A stretch of 64,000 nucleotides of DNA, from positions 96,328,810 to 96,392,809 of the forward strand of contig NC_079489.1 in the NCBI RefSeq assembly GCF_020520425.1, read 5' to 3'. Position 1 is the stretch's first letter, and each line of letters begins with the position of its first letter. Under the pieces are notes generated by a model. It saw only the letters and a program-made list of their open reading frames with translations. It ran no database searches and was not told the DNA's origin. This DNA is from Spinacia oleracea (taxonomy: Eukaryota > Streptophyta > Magnoliopsida > Caryophyllales > Amaranthaceae). Positions 35,060-47,473 of this stretch are shown here, piece after piece. Both the position numbers and the translations under genes were made by a program.

Positions 35060-38000
35060 GCATGAATGTTGTTTGTATGTTCGATTAGATTTAGTTCACT
35101 AAATAATCAAACCGATATAGAAACAACTAGGTCCAAAGTAATATTGAGTTTATAATTGCCTTCCAAATCAAGCACTTACAAAAATCTAAGGATCTCAGGT
35201 AGTAGGTTTCCGCCAAAGCGAGGTGCTATTTTAGTTGACTTTTATGGTAAGGTATCCCAAAGGAACACGTTGATTGTGGTTTTAACTCAAACAACAATGG
35301 CATATGTTGTGGCAAAGGATACATTATGGAATTAATTTATTAGCCAAGAGTAATTTGGAGATTACTAGCAATTTGTTTTGCTAACCTAGAATCTTAAAAG
35401 ACTTAAGACATGCCAAAGCTGCTTAAGAATTTAGGACTTTTAGGGTATTGGAATCGTTTTATTCATTATGGACCATGTTTTATTTTTCATGAATGAAATG
35501 TTTAATATCTTTAATCATTGCATGAATTCTTTTATTTAAAGTTATTAAAGTATGATAAATGTTTTTCTTTGATAGTTCATTTTGTAGAATTGTAAATCTT
35601 CAACTTTATTGCATTCGGATAATAGAACTGCGATATTTCCTCGATAGATTGGTAACTAATTTTGAGAGAGATTCTCAAAGAAAAGGAGAATGAGGGCGTA
35701 TCTTGGATGCTATTTTCTTATAGTGATCTTCATGGTTGTTTTCAAACTAAAATTTGAATGGTAGACCAATTGGACCTCGTATATTCAGAATATTGGGTAG
35801 TTCTGGAATAATGAAGTATTGAGTTAAAGGCTCATGTATAACCAATGGTTAACAACCAATTTTCTTTTGATTCGATAATGAACTAGACTCATTGGATGTG
35901 GTCATTCAAAGTGAATAAAAGAAAGGGACTTTGTAAACGTAACAAAGTAAGAAGATCAAGCAAAGAGTAAAATCTTTTGGACTATAAGAAAACGTGCTAG
36001 AAAGGATAGAAAACGGGAAAAAGAGAAATGAATTCAGAAATTCTATTTCTAACTTGAAGTTTATGTTAAAGAGAAACGACTTAGCAAATAAACTCCTATG
36101 GTATTAGATTACCGCTTGAGGTTCTCACTTTAATTAGGAACTCAAAATCCGGGAGCTAAGTCTGGTTATTGACTTACAAGTGGGAAATGAAGCAAAGTTG
36201 TGCTACATTAATTGTAGGGTCATCATGTTTGTTTTAAAGTCCTTCTAAGGGCTGGAACTTAATGGCATTATGTTCCATTAATCATCATAAACAATTTATG
36301 TTTGGACAACAGAAAGACTCACATTCAAAGTAAACAAAACATTCGTTGAACGTTTATTTGAATGAAATGGTCATTTAAGGGTTGAGTCATATGATTGATT
36401 AATAAACAAATAAATATCTTCACATTCGAACTTCAGAAGGTTCAAATCAAATATTTTGATTTGGGTTCCACATATCTTTGGCAATGTCATATGACCATAT
36501 CAACAAGATAACATTCTAAGATTCCATGGCATGGATTTTTGAAAGTTGGTTAATAAGACATGTGGATCTTGCTTGTTGAACATGACATCGAAATGGACTA
36601 TTGTTAGAAGAATCTAGACAATTATGTTCATGGGCCAAAGATGGATTTTATGACTTACCTATTTCACAAGAATTTGAGAAAATATGGCTATATTTACTCA
36701 AGTGAAATATGTGAAATGCTTCAATGCGATTCACAAAAGGGTATAAAATCAACTTGGCAAGAATTTTGGAACATCTAGGCTGGTTCAAGGTGATGTTTGC
36801 ATGAGCCAAGAAAGATTATCTAGATTGTTTATATGGCATTATAAAAATCGAAGCTCCATAAGAATATGGTATGTCCAAATATAGAAATCGGAATCTATTC
36901 GGTTAACGATAATCACGACTATTTTCCTATATAGTTTCTAAATGATACTCTCAAGTGACTATCACACTAAACAAAGTTGTGAAAGCTAAGCATAAGATGT
37001 CATAAGGATTGAACTTTGGTTCGGTACATCTTGTTAGTATATATATATATAGGGTTGTCAAACCTAGTGGGAGTTAGTGTTTACATCAAACAAACTCAAG
37101 AATAGATATATGTTTCTTTTATGATGGACTCATAGAAACAAAATGTATTGATTCTACCACAAATCTGAGAATATATGGTTGTCGCTCCAGATAATGTCTT
37201 TTAGGAAACCATCATATTTCCAAAAAGGCAAGTGGGAGAAAAATGATCTCGAAGTGACCTCAAAAGAACTTCGAGTCAAGCAACAAACAAATATAGGATA
37301 CTTAGGAGTCTTTGGAAAAGCTCCATACTTAGAAGCCTTTGGAAAGAGCTTCAAGAAGACTTTGGAGTGCTTCAAGAGAATCCTAATACTCAAAGGACTT
37401 GAGTAATTTCTTTATAGACACTAACGTTTGATGTTCAATACCTATGTAAATCGTATAAGGAATAGAACTCAACCAAGATAAATACATAGATATCTTGAGG
37501 AATGAAAACTATGAAGACTTTGAAAGTGCTTCAAAAACGTACGACTTACAGGTTAGCTACGACGAATTAAAATTCCCAAGTATGGTTTGAGGCCATCAGA
37601 AACATAAGTATGGTTCGAGGCCATATAAAATGGTTTGAGGCCATTTTATCCGAAGTATCTTCATCTTAAAGAATCAAATCTATGATTTGGTTGATTTGCA
37701 TAAAAGGTTCACTCCCATTAGTTGCAAACATGTTTTCTAAACATACAACGTTGATTTGCATAAAGGGGTCACTCCCATTGGTTACAAACATGTTTTCAAA
37801 ACATACAAAGATGATATTGTATACACATACAAAAGAAAAGCTAGATTGGTGGTTAAAGATTATAAACAACTTCACGGCGTTGATAATGTTGAATTTTTTT
37901 TCACCAAGTCGGAATGCTTGAACTATTTTGGATAAATTTAGCAATCATTGCATATGGAAATATGGCAATTGGAAAACGAAACACCTTCCTCAATTGCACT

Positions 38001-40258
38001 TGTAGAAAGGAATTGTGTACATCACACAATGTAAAAGTTTTGGATGCTAGATAAAAGAGCAAGCTTAAAGAAATCTATTCGTAGATTAAAGCACGTAAGT
38101 GGGAATTGGACCATGTTTTTCAACAAGGCTATTGAGCAATCATAGATTTATGAAAATATGGATTATCTTATAGATGAGGAGTTTAGTGGGAGCTAGTCAA
38201 GTTTATTGGTTCTATATATATGAGATACATAGCTCTCTATTGAAAATGACATTCAAATTCTAAATGGTTAGATTTGACAGTATTTGTCAATATTAGAACC
38301 ATGGAGAATCTTAGACCATATTGGGTTAAAAGATCTATTGGATAGGATCTAAAGCGTTGTTTGGATTCTGTAAAAGTAATTAGTAAATCAAACACAATTG
38401 AGAGACTCAAAAAAGACTCTCAACCAATATGAGTAAGTCTAAAGTAATGAATGCTTTAACTAAGTATAAAGCTAGGTTGTTATCACTAAAGTTAAACATG
38501 AAGGACCTTGAAGAGGTGCCTTCACCTTATATCACATGGTAGTGCCAAGACTTTAGCAAGATTCAGTATCTCTTGAAACAGAATAAAGCTAAAAGTTACA
38601 TGGATAGATTTTAAAATGCGAATGTTTTTTGCATTACAATCAATCATGTATTATGTGATATATAGATCTCCAAGATAACTCGTGAACATTAGATCGTGAC
38701 GAGTTATACAATCTCTATTGATCTAGATCAAAGATCATTAGAACAACATCAAGAACATCCAACACATTTGGATATGTAGGATGAGCACTTGATAAGAGGA
38801 AGTGAATATGAACTAAAGTTTTGATGCTACGTGCATTTGCCTAAACAAAAGTTGAATCTTGTTGTTAGGCAAACCACAAACATACACGGGAATTAGGCGT
38901 CGTGATTAAAAGGTGGTAATATAGGTTCTAAACCATATGTGATGCATGGGAAACTGAATCAATGATTAGTTTCCAAGTTCTCAGTTGAAAGATGTATCTC
39001 CCACATCTCTGTGAATTGGTTGGAGTATTCCAAAAGAATAGCGTCATTTGCAATTCTACATAATTGAAATAAATTCATTATTTCCTAAGAAGCAATGAAA
39101 GGGAATTATTTCTAGTGGGAGTTCTTCAATGAACTCAGGTTGATTACAAGTCTGCTATCTAGATGATTTTCTCTCTTAAATATGATTATCATTCTAAACA
39201 GCAATGAAAGACTAGATCATTCTATAAACATATTCAAAGATCTTTTCATCTTACATCGAAGGCTTTCGATAGAAAAGATGCTAAGAATAGCAAAACATGA
39301 TAAACTAAACCTCTGCATCGAATGAGATACAACACTCATGTGCAGAAATGGAATAAAGTTTGAGTTCAATGAATGTTTTCATCATTGGGTGAAAGGCCTA
39401 TATCTGTAAAACATTAAATGCTTGATTTTGGGTTAGAGGCCCACAAATTGGTAAGCATTTGGTTTAAACATTTATCATTTATGAAATTGTATTTCATATT
39501 CATTTAAGCTTTGTTTAGTGTTAAATGAGAAAGTCCAAGTGATTCAAACCATTCAAATGGGATGTCAAGATGGATTCTTTGACAAAGAAACACCCATAAG
39601 TGAACTTAAATATTGAAGTCATAAAAGGATCCCTAATCCAGGTCATTGAAAGGTTGGACGACCAATGACTAATGAAGATTAGATTGCAAGTTGATTTATA
39701 GTTTTGTTTCTTGAACTAGATGGACTGGATGTCAGAAATAATTTGCATAAATACTTATTGGATCTTGTATGGGATTGACCATGAGAACACTTTAAGTGAT
39801 TAAAGTCGTGTCATACGTAGTTCTTATTAATGGTGATTGGAACTTATTCCTCAGAACCTGAGTAGTTATGGTTACTTGTTTGAGAATTAGTTCGCTTTGA
39901 TGTTCGCTAAACGTCGCACCGTAAAAGCAGACTATAAAGGAAGTTATTGGGCGTAATATGAATCAAAGTAAGTTGTTTATAACTTACAAGAAGAGATTGT
40001 CCTCCTATCTTTGATAGGATATGGTGGTGTTGTTGTTGTACAAGGCCTCTCGAAGAGCTAGATACTGTGAAAATGCATGGCCGTGCTCAGAATGGTTAAG
40101 GCTTAACCTTCTGTAAAAGTTTAACAGTTGAACTCAGTAATTCGAGAAATACTTCTGGACCTAATAAGGATGGATTGGATCTTACCTTATATTCAGTAAG
40201 TAACACCAAGAGACAAAGGAATTGGAATGCATACTTTTCTGAATGACAAGTGGGAGAC
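33008..40258 (+). pseudogene. C3 internal region: leader and decayed gag-pol
   Basis: Primer site at 33009-33021. The leader holds a GC-rich island at 33895-34255, where four overlapping frames of 90-190 codons on both strands reflect base composition. A C run and a (TA)n run lie at 35012-35056. From about 35160 to 38500 the sequence follows the family gag-pol order but has no usable frame. The 3' untranslated part (about 38500-40258) resembles the reverse of 12517-13370. A 60-bp tandem duplication lies at 37692-37810. Confidence 0.75.
37837..37905 (+). pseudogene. C3 reverse transcriptase remnant
   Basis: Reads KARLVVKDYKQLHGVD, the conserved start of the copia reverse transcriptase palm (C5: KARLVAKGYRQVHGVD). 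After this the frame degenerates into a T run and is lost. This confirms that C3 once carried pol on the plus strand. Confidence 0.75.
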
Positions 40259-41271
40259 TGAAGGAAATATGTCCTTCACCCAAGGTTAATTAGTCTAATA
40301 CCAAGGTTCAGATTAATTACGAACAATTAATTCAGTGAGATCAAGTGATCGGAACAACTAGCTGGAGAAATGCTTTCGATCAGTGAGTACTAATCTATAT
40401 TAGGCTCACATCTTACTCTTGACTAAACCTATAAGGTCACACCATTGGAATGTAACAGATCATCGGATTAAATGAATCGGAAATTCATTTAATAGCTTTT
40501 CGGGAATTAGTTCGAAAAAACATAAAATATACGATATGACGTTGGATCGGAATCATATATTGTATCGCGAATATTCGTAAGCTAGGCGAAACGAATAATC
40601 GTATCGTAAGACGGTGATTCGTCAAGTACTATACGATAAACAATAGCCGTAAGGCATTGGACGCGGATACGAGCAAGGTAAGGCTGCCGGCCCGTCGAGC
40701 CAAGCGTGCAAGGCCCAACGAGCGCAGCAGCTCGCCAGCGCGAGAGCAAGGCCCGTACGCTTGCGGCTGGGCGCGCGCGGGACAATAGCAGTGGCAACAA
40801 GCGCAGCGAGGCCCATGGCCCATGGCTGCGTTGTTGTGCGCGCTGCTCGTGGGCTTTGTGCGAGAGCTGGCCGGTTGAAGCCTTGTGCCTTGGCCGGTCA
40901 AGTTATAACCCTAAGGGTTATAACACCTCACCCATTCATTATGTTTTTCCACAATTCTAATTACGTACATCAGTTTAACCTAAATCAAAAGAGAAACCCT
41001 AATCTCTTTTGAGCCTCTGTTCAAACTGTTCTTCCCTAAAAGCTAAAATATCTTGAGTGACGTATAAGCTACGAATCTCAAGACGGATCTGAACGTGTCG
41101 GTGAACCAATTAGAGGAACGACATTTGGAGTTCTTGTTCGTGTTCGTGATTCGTTGAACTAGGGAAAACACGCTACAAACGTAAGTCTGCTTGATCTGTA
41201 CTTTATACATGGTTCCTGGCTTTGAGAATTATTCCGCTGCGTTCATATGTTTTTAACTGTATTCCCCTACA
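40259..41271 (+). repeat. C3 3' LTR
   Basis: 1013 bp, preceded by AAGTGGGAGAC. It carries many substitutions relative to 31996-33007 but no large indel; the GC-rich part is at 40660-40905. Confidence 0.88.
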
Positions 41272-41460
41272 TATATCCATGTCATAATCGATTTATCCAA
41301 ATCATAACCGATATGCAGAATATGTCCACATCAAAGTCGATATGTCCATATCTTGTCTAGATCAGAACTCATATGTCCAGATCAGAACTAATATTTTTAG
41401 ATCATGTCCACATCATAACCGATCTATCTAGATCATATCCATGTCTATCTAATATAAGGA
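41272..41460. repeat. Degenerate tandem repeat TGTCCAGATCA, right part
   Basis: Same unit as 31600-31995 (for example ATATGTCCAGATCAGAAC). It fades out at about 41460. Confidence 0.75.
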
Positions 41461-41505
41461 ATAGTTAAATCATGATCATAGTCAAACAAATAATGTATAA
41501 TTTTA

Positions 41506-41859
41506 GGTTAATTTTTTTTACCACCTAAAAAAATGAAGAAATTATTTTTTACCACCTAAAAAAATAGATTTTGTTTTTTACCACCTAAAAATTAAATAAA
41601 AATTGTGTTTTACCACCTCTTAATTAACTACTAAATGGACGAAAATGGTAGCTTATATACATGAAATCGTGGGAGAAGAGAAGGAAATAAAAATATAGTC
41701 GTTGAAATGGGTCCGCATAACGTTTCCGTCCATCTTTCTGGTTAAGAGGTGGTAAAAAAAACAAATTTTATTTATTTTTAGGTGGTAAAAGATAATTTAT
41801 ATTTTCTTAGGTGGTAAAAAACAATTTATCAATTTTTTAGGTGGTAAAACAATTTACCC
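41506..41859. mobile_element. Mutator-type fold-back MITE with repeats inside its inverted ends
   Basis: 354 bp, starting GGTTAATTTTTTTTACCACC and ending GGTGGTAAAACAATTTACCC, similar inverted ends. Flanking 9-base duplication ATAATTTTA at 41497-41505 and 41860-41868. Each arm has three to four tandem TTTACCACCTAAAAA units, so the whole can fold back on itself. No ORF. Confidence 0.75.
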
Positions 41860-41868
41860 ATAATTTTA

Positions 41869-42596
41869 ATAAAAATATTATAAATTTGAAAAATAATATT
41901 TTGCATGTAAATCGTTTAAAATTAATAATTATAAATTTTTATTTAAATCTTAATTCTGTAAAATCAAATCAGTTCAGATCATATCAGATCAGAAAAAAAA
42001 GTTCAGACCAGAAAAAAGATATTCCGGTCAAATTATATCAGATCAAGAGAAATAACGTGAACTGAACGGGGCTAAATGTCAATGGATAAACTAAAAGAAA
42101 ATTTGGACAGTCTTAACTATAGGAACATGAGCTACATAGAGACAATTGGAACTTATAGAATATAAAAATGATATAGAGAGGAGTTTAGGGTTTTTTAAAT
42201 ATCAAACTCAAAAATATTGACTAATAATATACTTTTTATCTTTTTCCTTATATGCATCACTTGAATTGATACATTTGTCAATGCATTATTTGACCATTAA
42301 ATATCTGTTATTTTTTAATTCATCCGTCTCTAAAAGGTTGTTTCATAAAGCAAACTTCATTTTATTAAAAATTTGGGTGCAGAATATACACATGGGTTCG
42401 TAAAGTGGTTCATTGAGGAGAAAGAGAGTGAGCAAGTGATAGAAGCTACAAATTAAGGTACTGGGCAAATAAATTGGGATATTCCTATGAGGCAAGCTTC
42501 TAAAGCTGGAGGGAGTTTTGTAAAAGATATAAAAAATTGATATTATGAAAATATAAATTGTCACTAATCCAACAATATTTGGTGTTTATGTATTGG
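41869..42596. other. AT-rich intergenic DNA
   Basis: No gene or complete element recognised. Around 41955-42055 words of the type CAGATCATATCAGATCAG repeat weakly. The ORFs on both strands (up to 74 codons) have no known motif. Confidence 0.5.
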
Positions 42597-42598
42597 TA

Positions 42599-43192
42599 CT
42601 CCCTCCGTCTCTTAATACTCACCCACTTTGACCGGTATAGAGTTTTAGACAATTTAATTGACTTGTTAATTTATTTGGTGCTACTCCTCCGTTTCGAAAT
42701 AATGGGGACAGTTCACCTTTTCACGCTTGCCAATATAAATGTTTTGACAATAATAACTCTAATTTTTTAATCGTAAAAATTATAAAAAGTTGATATTCCG
42801 AAAATACATATCGAGACGAATCAAACAAGACCCCACGTGACTATATTTTTCCTTACCCATAAATAAAAAATGATCGTCAAATTGAAATTTGTGAATAGTA
42901 TCAAATGTCAAAGTGTCTCTATTATTTCGAAATAGAGGGAGTAGTTGATAGTGGGGTATTTTTTATATATATAATTAGTGGGAAATGTGTCAATTTTTTT
43001 TGAGGGGGGAGTGGAAGGTTGAATTTCTTTTAATTTTTTTTCTTATTCAGAAAATAGGAATATAAGTGGATCATTGATTAAGTGAGAGAAATCATATAAT
43101 ATTAGTAAAGATATGTCATTTATAGAAACGAAGCGAGTATTAAGAGGCTACTTTATAAGGAAAGTGGTGCGAGTATTAAGGGACGAAGGGAG
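42599..43192. mobile_element. Stowaway MITE carrying a nested second Stowaway
   Basis: Starts CTCCCTCCGTCTCTTAATAC and ends with its near inverse (GTATTAAGGGACGAAGGGAG). It is flanked by TA on both sides (42597-42598, 43193-43194), as for Tc1/mariner-related Stowaway elements. Without the insert at 42684-42941 it would be about 335 bp. Confidence 0.8.
42684..42941. mobile_element. Inner Stowaway MITE (258 bp)
   Basis: Starts CTCCTCCGTTTCGAAATAAT, ends ATTATTTCGAAATAGAGGGAG, flanked by TA. It is younger than the outer element that it interrupts. Confidence 0.8.
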
Positions 43193-43630
43193 TAAAAAAA
43201 ATCACGTCAAACTTAGTATATGAATAGTTGTCAAAATCAAGGTGATGCATTTAAAGATAACGGAGGGATTATTAATTATTAATTTCAATTCATAATGACT
43301 TGCACAAATATTAAGAGAGGGTGCGTAAAAGGTAGTGAATATAATAACATATGCATAAAGTAAGAGAAAAAGTGTGTAAAAGGTGGGTGATTGTAAGATA
43401 AAAATGAATGAATTAAGAGAACATGAGTCAAAATGCGTAAATGTTATGAACTAAGAGGGGTAATATAGTAAGTTTTCGTGTCTAAAAATAATATAAAGCA
43501 CGATTTAAAGAACACTATGCAATAAAATAAAATAGAAAGCGCAAAAATCATTATTAATCGAAGTTACTAATTGTAAGTAACTCCGTGTAGATTACTTAGA
43601 GACATATTTTCATTAGCAAGTTGTGTTTTA

Positions 43631-43986
43631 GGCTCGATGGTAGGGTGTAAAACATTTTCATGTAAAACAATTTTTTTTTTCCAATCATTTTACGTTGTTT
43701 GGTTTGGCAAGGGATGAAAAACAATTTTTTATAACTATCTCAAAAGTGGAAAAACACTTTTCATTTGAAGGAAGGGAAACCACTTTTCCATATTTCCTAC
43801 TTACCCCCATCTTCGTTTTCCCCATCAATCTTCACCCATCTTCTCCTATTTTTCTTTTTCTATTAATTTTCTTGTAAGGAGCCAAACAAAGAAAAACTAG
43901 TTTGAATTTTTTTTCCTTGAATAAAGTTTTCCATGCATGGAAAATCATTTTCACTGAAAACGTTTTACGCCACACCAAACGAAGCC
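43631..43986. mobile_element. Candidate Tourist-like (PIF/Harbinger) MITE, 356 bp
   Basis: Ends GGCTCGATGGTAGGGTGTAA and, inverted, GGCTTCGTTTGGTGTGGCGT, flanked by TTA on both sides. Inner inverted similarity includes the GTAAAAC and TTTTCCA-type words. The inverted ends are imperfect, so confidence is moderate. Confidence 0.5.
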
Positions 43987-43989
43987 TTA

Positions 43990-44362
43990 GAAGGAAAATC
44001 CTACGAGAAAGAAAAGGGGAGGAAAGTACTTTTTGGTTTAAATTTGAAGAATAACTTCCACGGTTTCATAATAATATTCTAGTTTCTACTTTTTATATTT
44101 TGACAATGCACATTTTATATCATTTTTATATCTAATTATACATTGGGAAAATTTATAAAATTTTGATGTTTTTATAGTTGCTAGGCGGTAAAGAATACAA
44201 TAATAAAATTTACAAGATTCTCATTAATCATAAATAGTGAAAACATGAATTGAAACATCAATATAAAATGGAGGGAGTATTATAAAAGGACATGTAAGCA
44301 ACGTTATTTTGAAGACACATGGCGGACACATAATCATCACGCATTTTACTTTGCCATGTGTC
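43990..44362. other. Intergenic spacer before C4
   Basis: AT-rich, no gene. It contains a lone Stowaway-type end GGAGGGAGTA at 44271-44280 and an inverted pair GACACATGGC (44313) and GCCATGTGTC (44353-44362), which ends exactly at the C4 LTR. Confidence 0.4.
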
Positions 44363-45756
44363 TGAAGGAAATAATTCCCTTGGCCCAAGTATGCATTTAA
44401 TGATAAGTCTAATAAATGCGGTTCAGTATTAATTAACAAGTTAATAATTCAGTGAGATCAAGTGAGCTGAATGCCTAGCTAGAGGCCGCTTCAGTTCAAG
44501 TGGAATTAATGATATTAATCCACAGCTTACTCTTGACTGGACCCGTAGGGTCACACAAAAAGTACGTAAACGGATCAAGTATTTAATGGCATTAAATACT
44601 CCATCGATGGATATTCGGAATCGACGGATCTTGGTTTCAGTGGGAGCTGAGATCGTCAAAGGCAAGAAATGAATACTCCGGAAACGATGATATTGCCGGA
44701 AACGGAAATATGGATAGTATCTGAAATATAAATATTATCCAAGTCGTAGATGTTGCCGGAAACGGAAACATGGTACGTATCGGAAAATATTATCGGAAAT
44801 GAAAATATTACTGGAATCGGAAATATTGTCGGAAACGGAAATATTGTCAGAATCGGAAATATTATCGGAATGGGAAAATAATTCCGGAAACGGAAATATT
44901 AAATATTTGTACGAAACGGAAATTAATTCCGGAATCGGAAATGTTAAATATTGCTCGTGTCGGAAATGAATTCCGGAATCGGGAATTTAATCGGAAAGCA
45001 TATCGTACGAATTAGCATCGGACGAGGCTTGCTAGACGAAAGCCCAGCACGAAGCCAGGCCGTCGCCCAGCAAGGCACACGCATCCAACAACAGGCCAAG
45101 GCCTCGATCTGGCCCAGCCAAGGCTTGGCGCGCGCGCTCAGCGATGGGCTGCGAGCAGTGGGCCTCAGCGCTGTGCGCTCAGCGTGGGCCGGGAGGCTTG
45201 CGCATGGGCGTGCGGTGCTCGTGCGCTACGTGTGTGTGTGCTATACGAATCCTAAACCTATCGGAATTCGTGCATAGATTAAATCCTAATCCTAAAAGAT
45301 TAAATTAATTATTTAGAGTTCTAAAAGGATTCTAATTAATTAATTAGTATTCTAACAGGATTCGAAATCCTTTCCAAGGTTTATACATATATGCCTAGGG
45401 TCATAAATTTATACACGAGTTTTTCAACAAGTATTCATACAATAAAACAGTGTTTTTTGAGCAGAAAAATCAGTCACATTCTTGCCCATAATTAACCGAA
45501 AATTATAGTACCTTAAGGGCGATTTTAGTTGGTCAATCTTAAGGCGGATCCGGACGTGCTGTGGACTATCTATGTAGGGACGACACTTGGAGTCCTAAAG
45601 ACTTGTTCTTGTTCGGTTCGGACGCAGCTAGGGAGGGCACGCTACAAAGTGTATGCACCTAAGTTATGCTAAATGATTATGTGTAAATAATATGTTTCTT
45701 GGCAAGAAGGGTTTTCCGCATGATTTATGTTTTGTCATATGTATCATAACCTAACA
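44363..45756 (+). repeat. C4 5' LTR (1394 bp)
   Basis: Starts TGAAGGAAATAATTCC and ends CATAACCTAACA, the reverse of the C1/C5 LTR. The TTCCGG array runs at about 44670-45000 and the GC-rich segment at about 45020-45240. It is followed by the primer site TGGTATCACGAGAC. Confidence 0.88.
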
Positions 45757-47446
45757 GTGGTATCACGAGACTCTTATTATTTACATAATTTAAATTGCAG
45801 GACATGGTTAAATTTTACAAATTTGCAAAGAATTAAAAGGGGTGATTAATTTTAGTAATTGTTAATTAATTGCAAATTGCGTTTATTTAATTATATGTAC
45901 GCAGTTTTTTGGCAGTTTATTCGTTACTCAACGAAATCGAGTGATTTTTGTGTCAATTCCGCATGTAAAAGGCATTCTAAAATTTTGACAAAAATAAAAC
46001 TTTTCGCCAAACCCAGAATTCCCAAATTCGAAACCTAACTATGACTTTTCGGAGGTTTTAGTTTTTCGAACGCAAAAGTTTGTAAATTTAAGATGTTAAA
46101 TTGAATATTTGAGATTCTTGTTGATAAATCTTGAGTTTTTTTATTGACCTACAGTATATGTTTAACAACTTTGAATGCCTAGACTTGTTAATTATACAAC
46201 CTAATTTGTAATTATGATTAATTTGTTGAAATTTGAATAATTTAGAATTGATTTGATTTTCATAATTAATTAATAATTTAATTAGGTATCCATGATTAAA
46301 AACCACCATAAAAATTGTTAATTTATGTTAAATTTTAAATTTTTATGACATAGATTTGAATCCAAGTTAATCCGAAATTAATTGATTAATAAATTTTCGA
46401 TTTTTTCGCCCTAAAATTATGAAATTAATATGTTTTATTAATTTGTCATTAATTTTGAATTAAAAATTTTAATTATTTTTTTTGAAAAACGCCCATAAAT
46501 GTTGCACGCACAAAGCAATGGAAGCTACGTGTTACCCTAAAGGGGTGTTGTATAGTGCGGGCACGCGACGACGAGCTCCGTGCGGTACGAATGCAGCGAG
46601 CAACCAAGTCATGGCGCGCGCGCGAGGCGAGGAGCCTGGGCGTGTGTGCTGTGTTGATGGGCGGTGGGCGAAGGGGCGTGGCACAAGGTCGAGGCGCGCG
46701 CGCGGGAGAGCGCAAGCTGGGTCGCCCAGCGAGCACTGCTCCGCGAACCAACGAGCGCTGCCTCGCCACGAGAGATTGCTCGCGCCTAGCGAGCGGTGCA
46801 TCTCTTGCGTGTAGCTGCTGCTGCATTGTGCCATGGCCGTGCAATCAGTCGTGCACTCGATGGGGCTTGAGCGCAAGCCCAAGTGCCTCGTCGTGTTGCG
46901 ATTGAGTCGTTTTGAATTTTAATTTGAATTTTCAGTTCGGAAATAATTTTAATTAATTTTAAAATTAATAATTTAAATTGTTTTCATGGATTTTAATTTT
47001 GAATATTATAATTATTATAAATTTCAATTTATACTAATTATTTTACTAAAATTAAACCTTGAATTAATTTAAATTCGTTTAAATCAACTGAAAAATAAAT
47101 TAAAGTAAATGGATTCGATTATAATTTTATATGAGCTTTAAATTTTAATTAAACTTGTATGTTTCCGGTTAGACTAGAAATACATTTTTATGTTTAAAAT
47201 TAGTAAAGCATATAAAGTTATTTGTTTAAGTGGGAGCATTTTTAGTCATAAACTCTCGATTAGTTCTACAAATCCTTTAAGATTAAAACAACTTTATTTG
47301 AATTAATAAGGACTGAATAATTGGTAGATTATTGGTGCCCTTGATTAATTGCTGCAAATATTTATGTGATGCATAACAATGTGTTTTACTAACCAGCTAT
47401 GTGGGCCATTCATGATAATGAATGGGTGAGTGGTATATATTGTATA
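45757..47446 (+). other. C4 leader, first part
   Basis: Primer site at 45758-45771, then AT-rich leader homologous to C1 and C5, with a GC-rich island at about 46545-46905 bordered by CCCTAAAGGGG. The overlapping ORFs of 110-123 codons there are on both strands and not conserved in the other copies. The leader is broken at 47446 by the Helitron. Confidence 0.7.
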
Positions 47447-47473
47447 CTAGTCTTATATGCACGCGATGCGTGC

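Larger units (their letters stand above)
31996..41271 (+). mobile_element. C3: old non-coding Ty1/copia relic, both LTRs present
   Basis: LTRs 31996-33007 and 40259-41271, starting TGAAGGAAATATGTCC and ending TATTCCCCTACA, flanked by TATGT and TATAT (imperfect duplication). The primer site TGGTATCATGAGC follows the 5' LTR and the purine tract AAGTGGGAGAC precedes the 3' LTR, so the element reads on the plus strand. Its LTR sequence differs from C1/C4/C5 but the plan is the same: GC-rich leader island, decayed pol, 3' untranslated part. The two LTRs differ at many positions, so this is an older insertion. Confidence 0.88.

Noticed and set aside
46473..46905. Open frames up to 123 codons
   Set aside because: GC-rich island in the C4 leader; both strands open, no motif.
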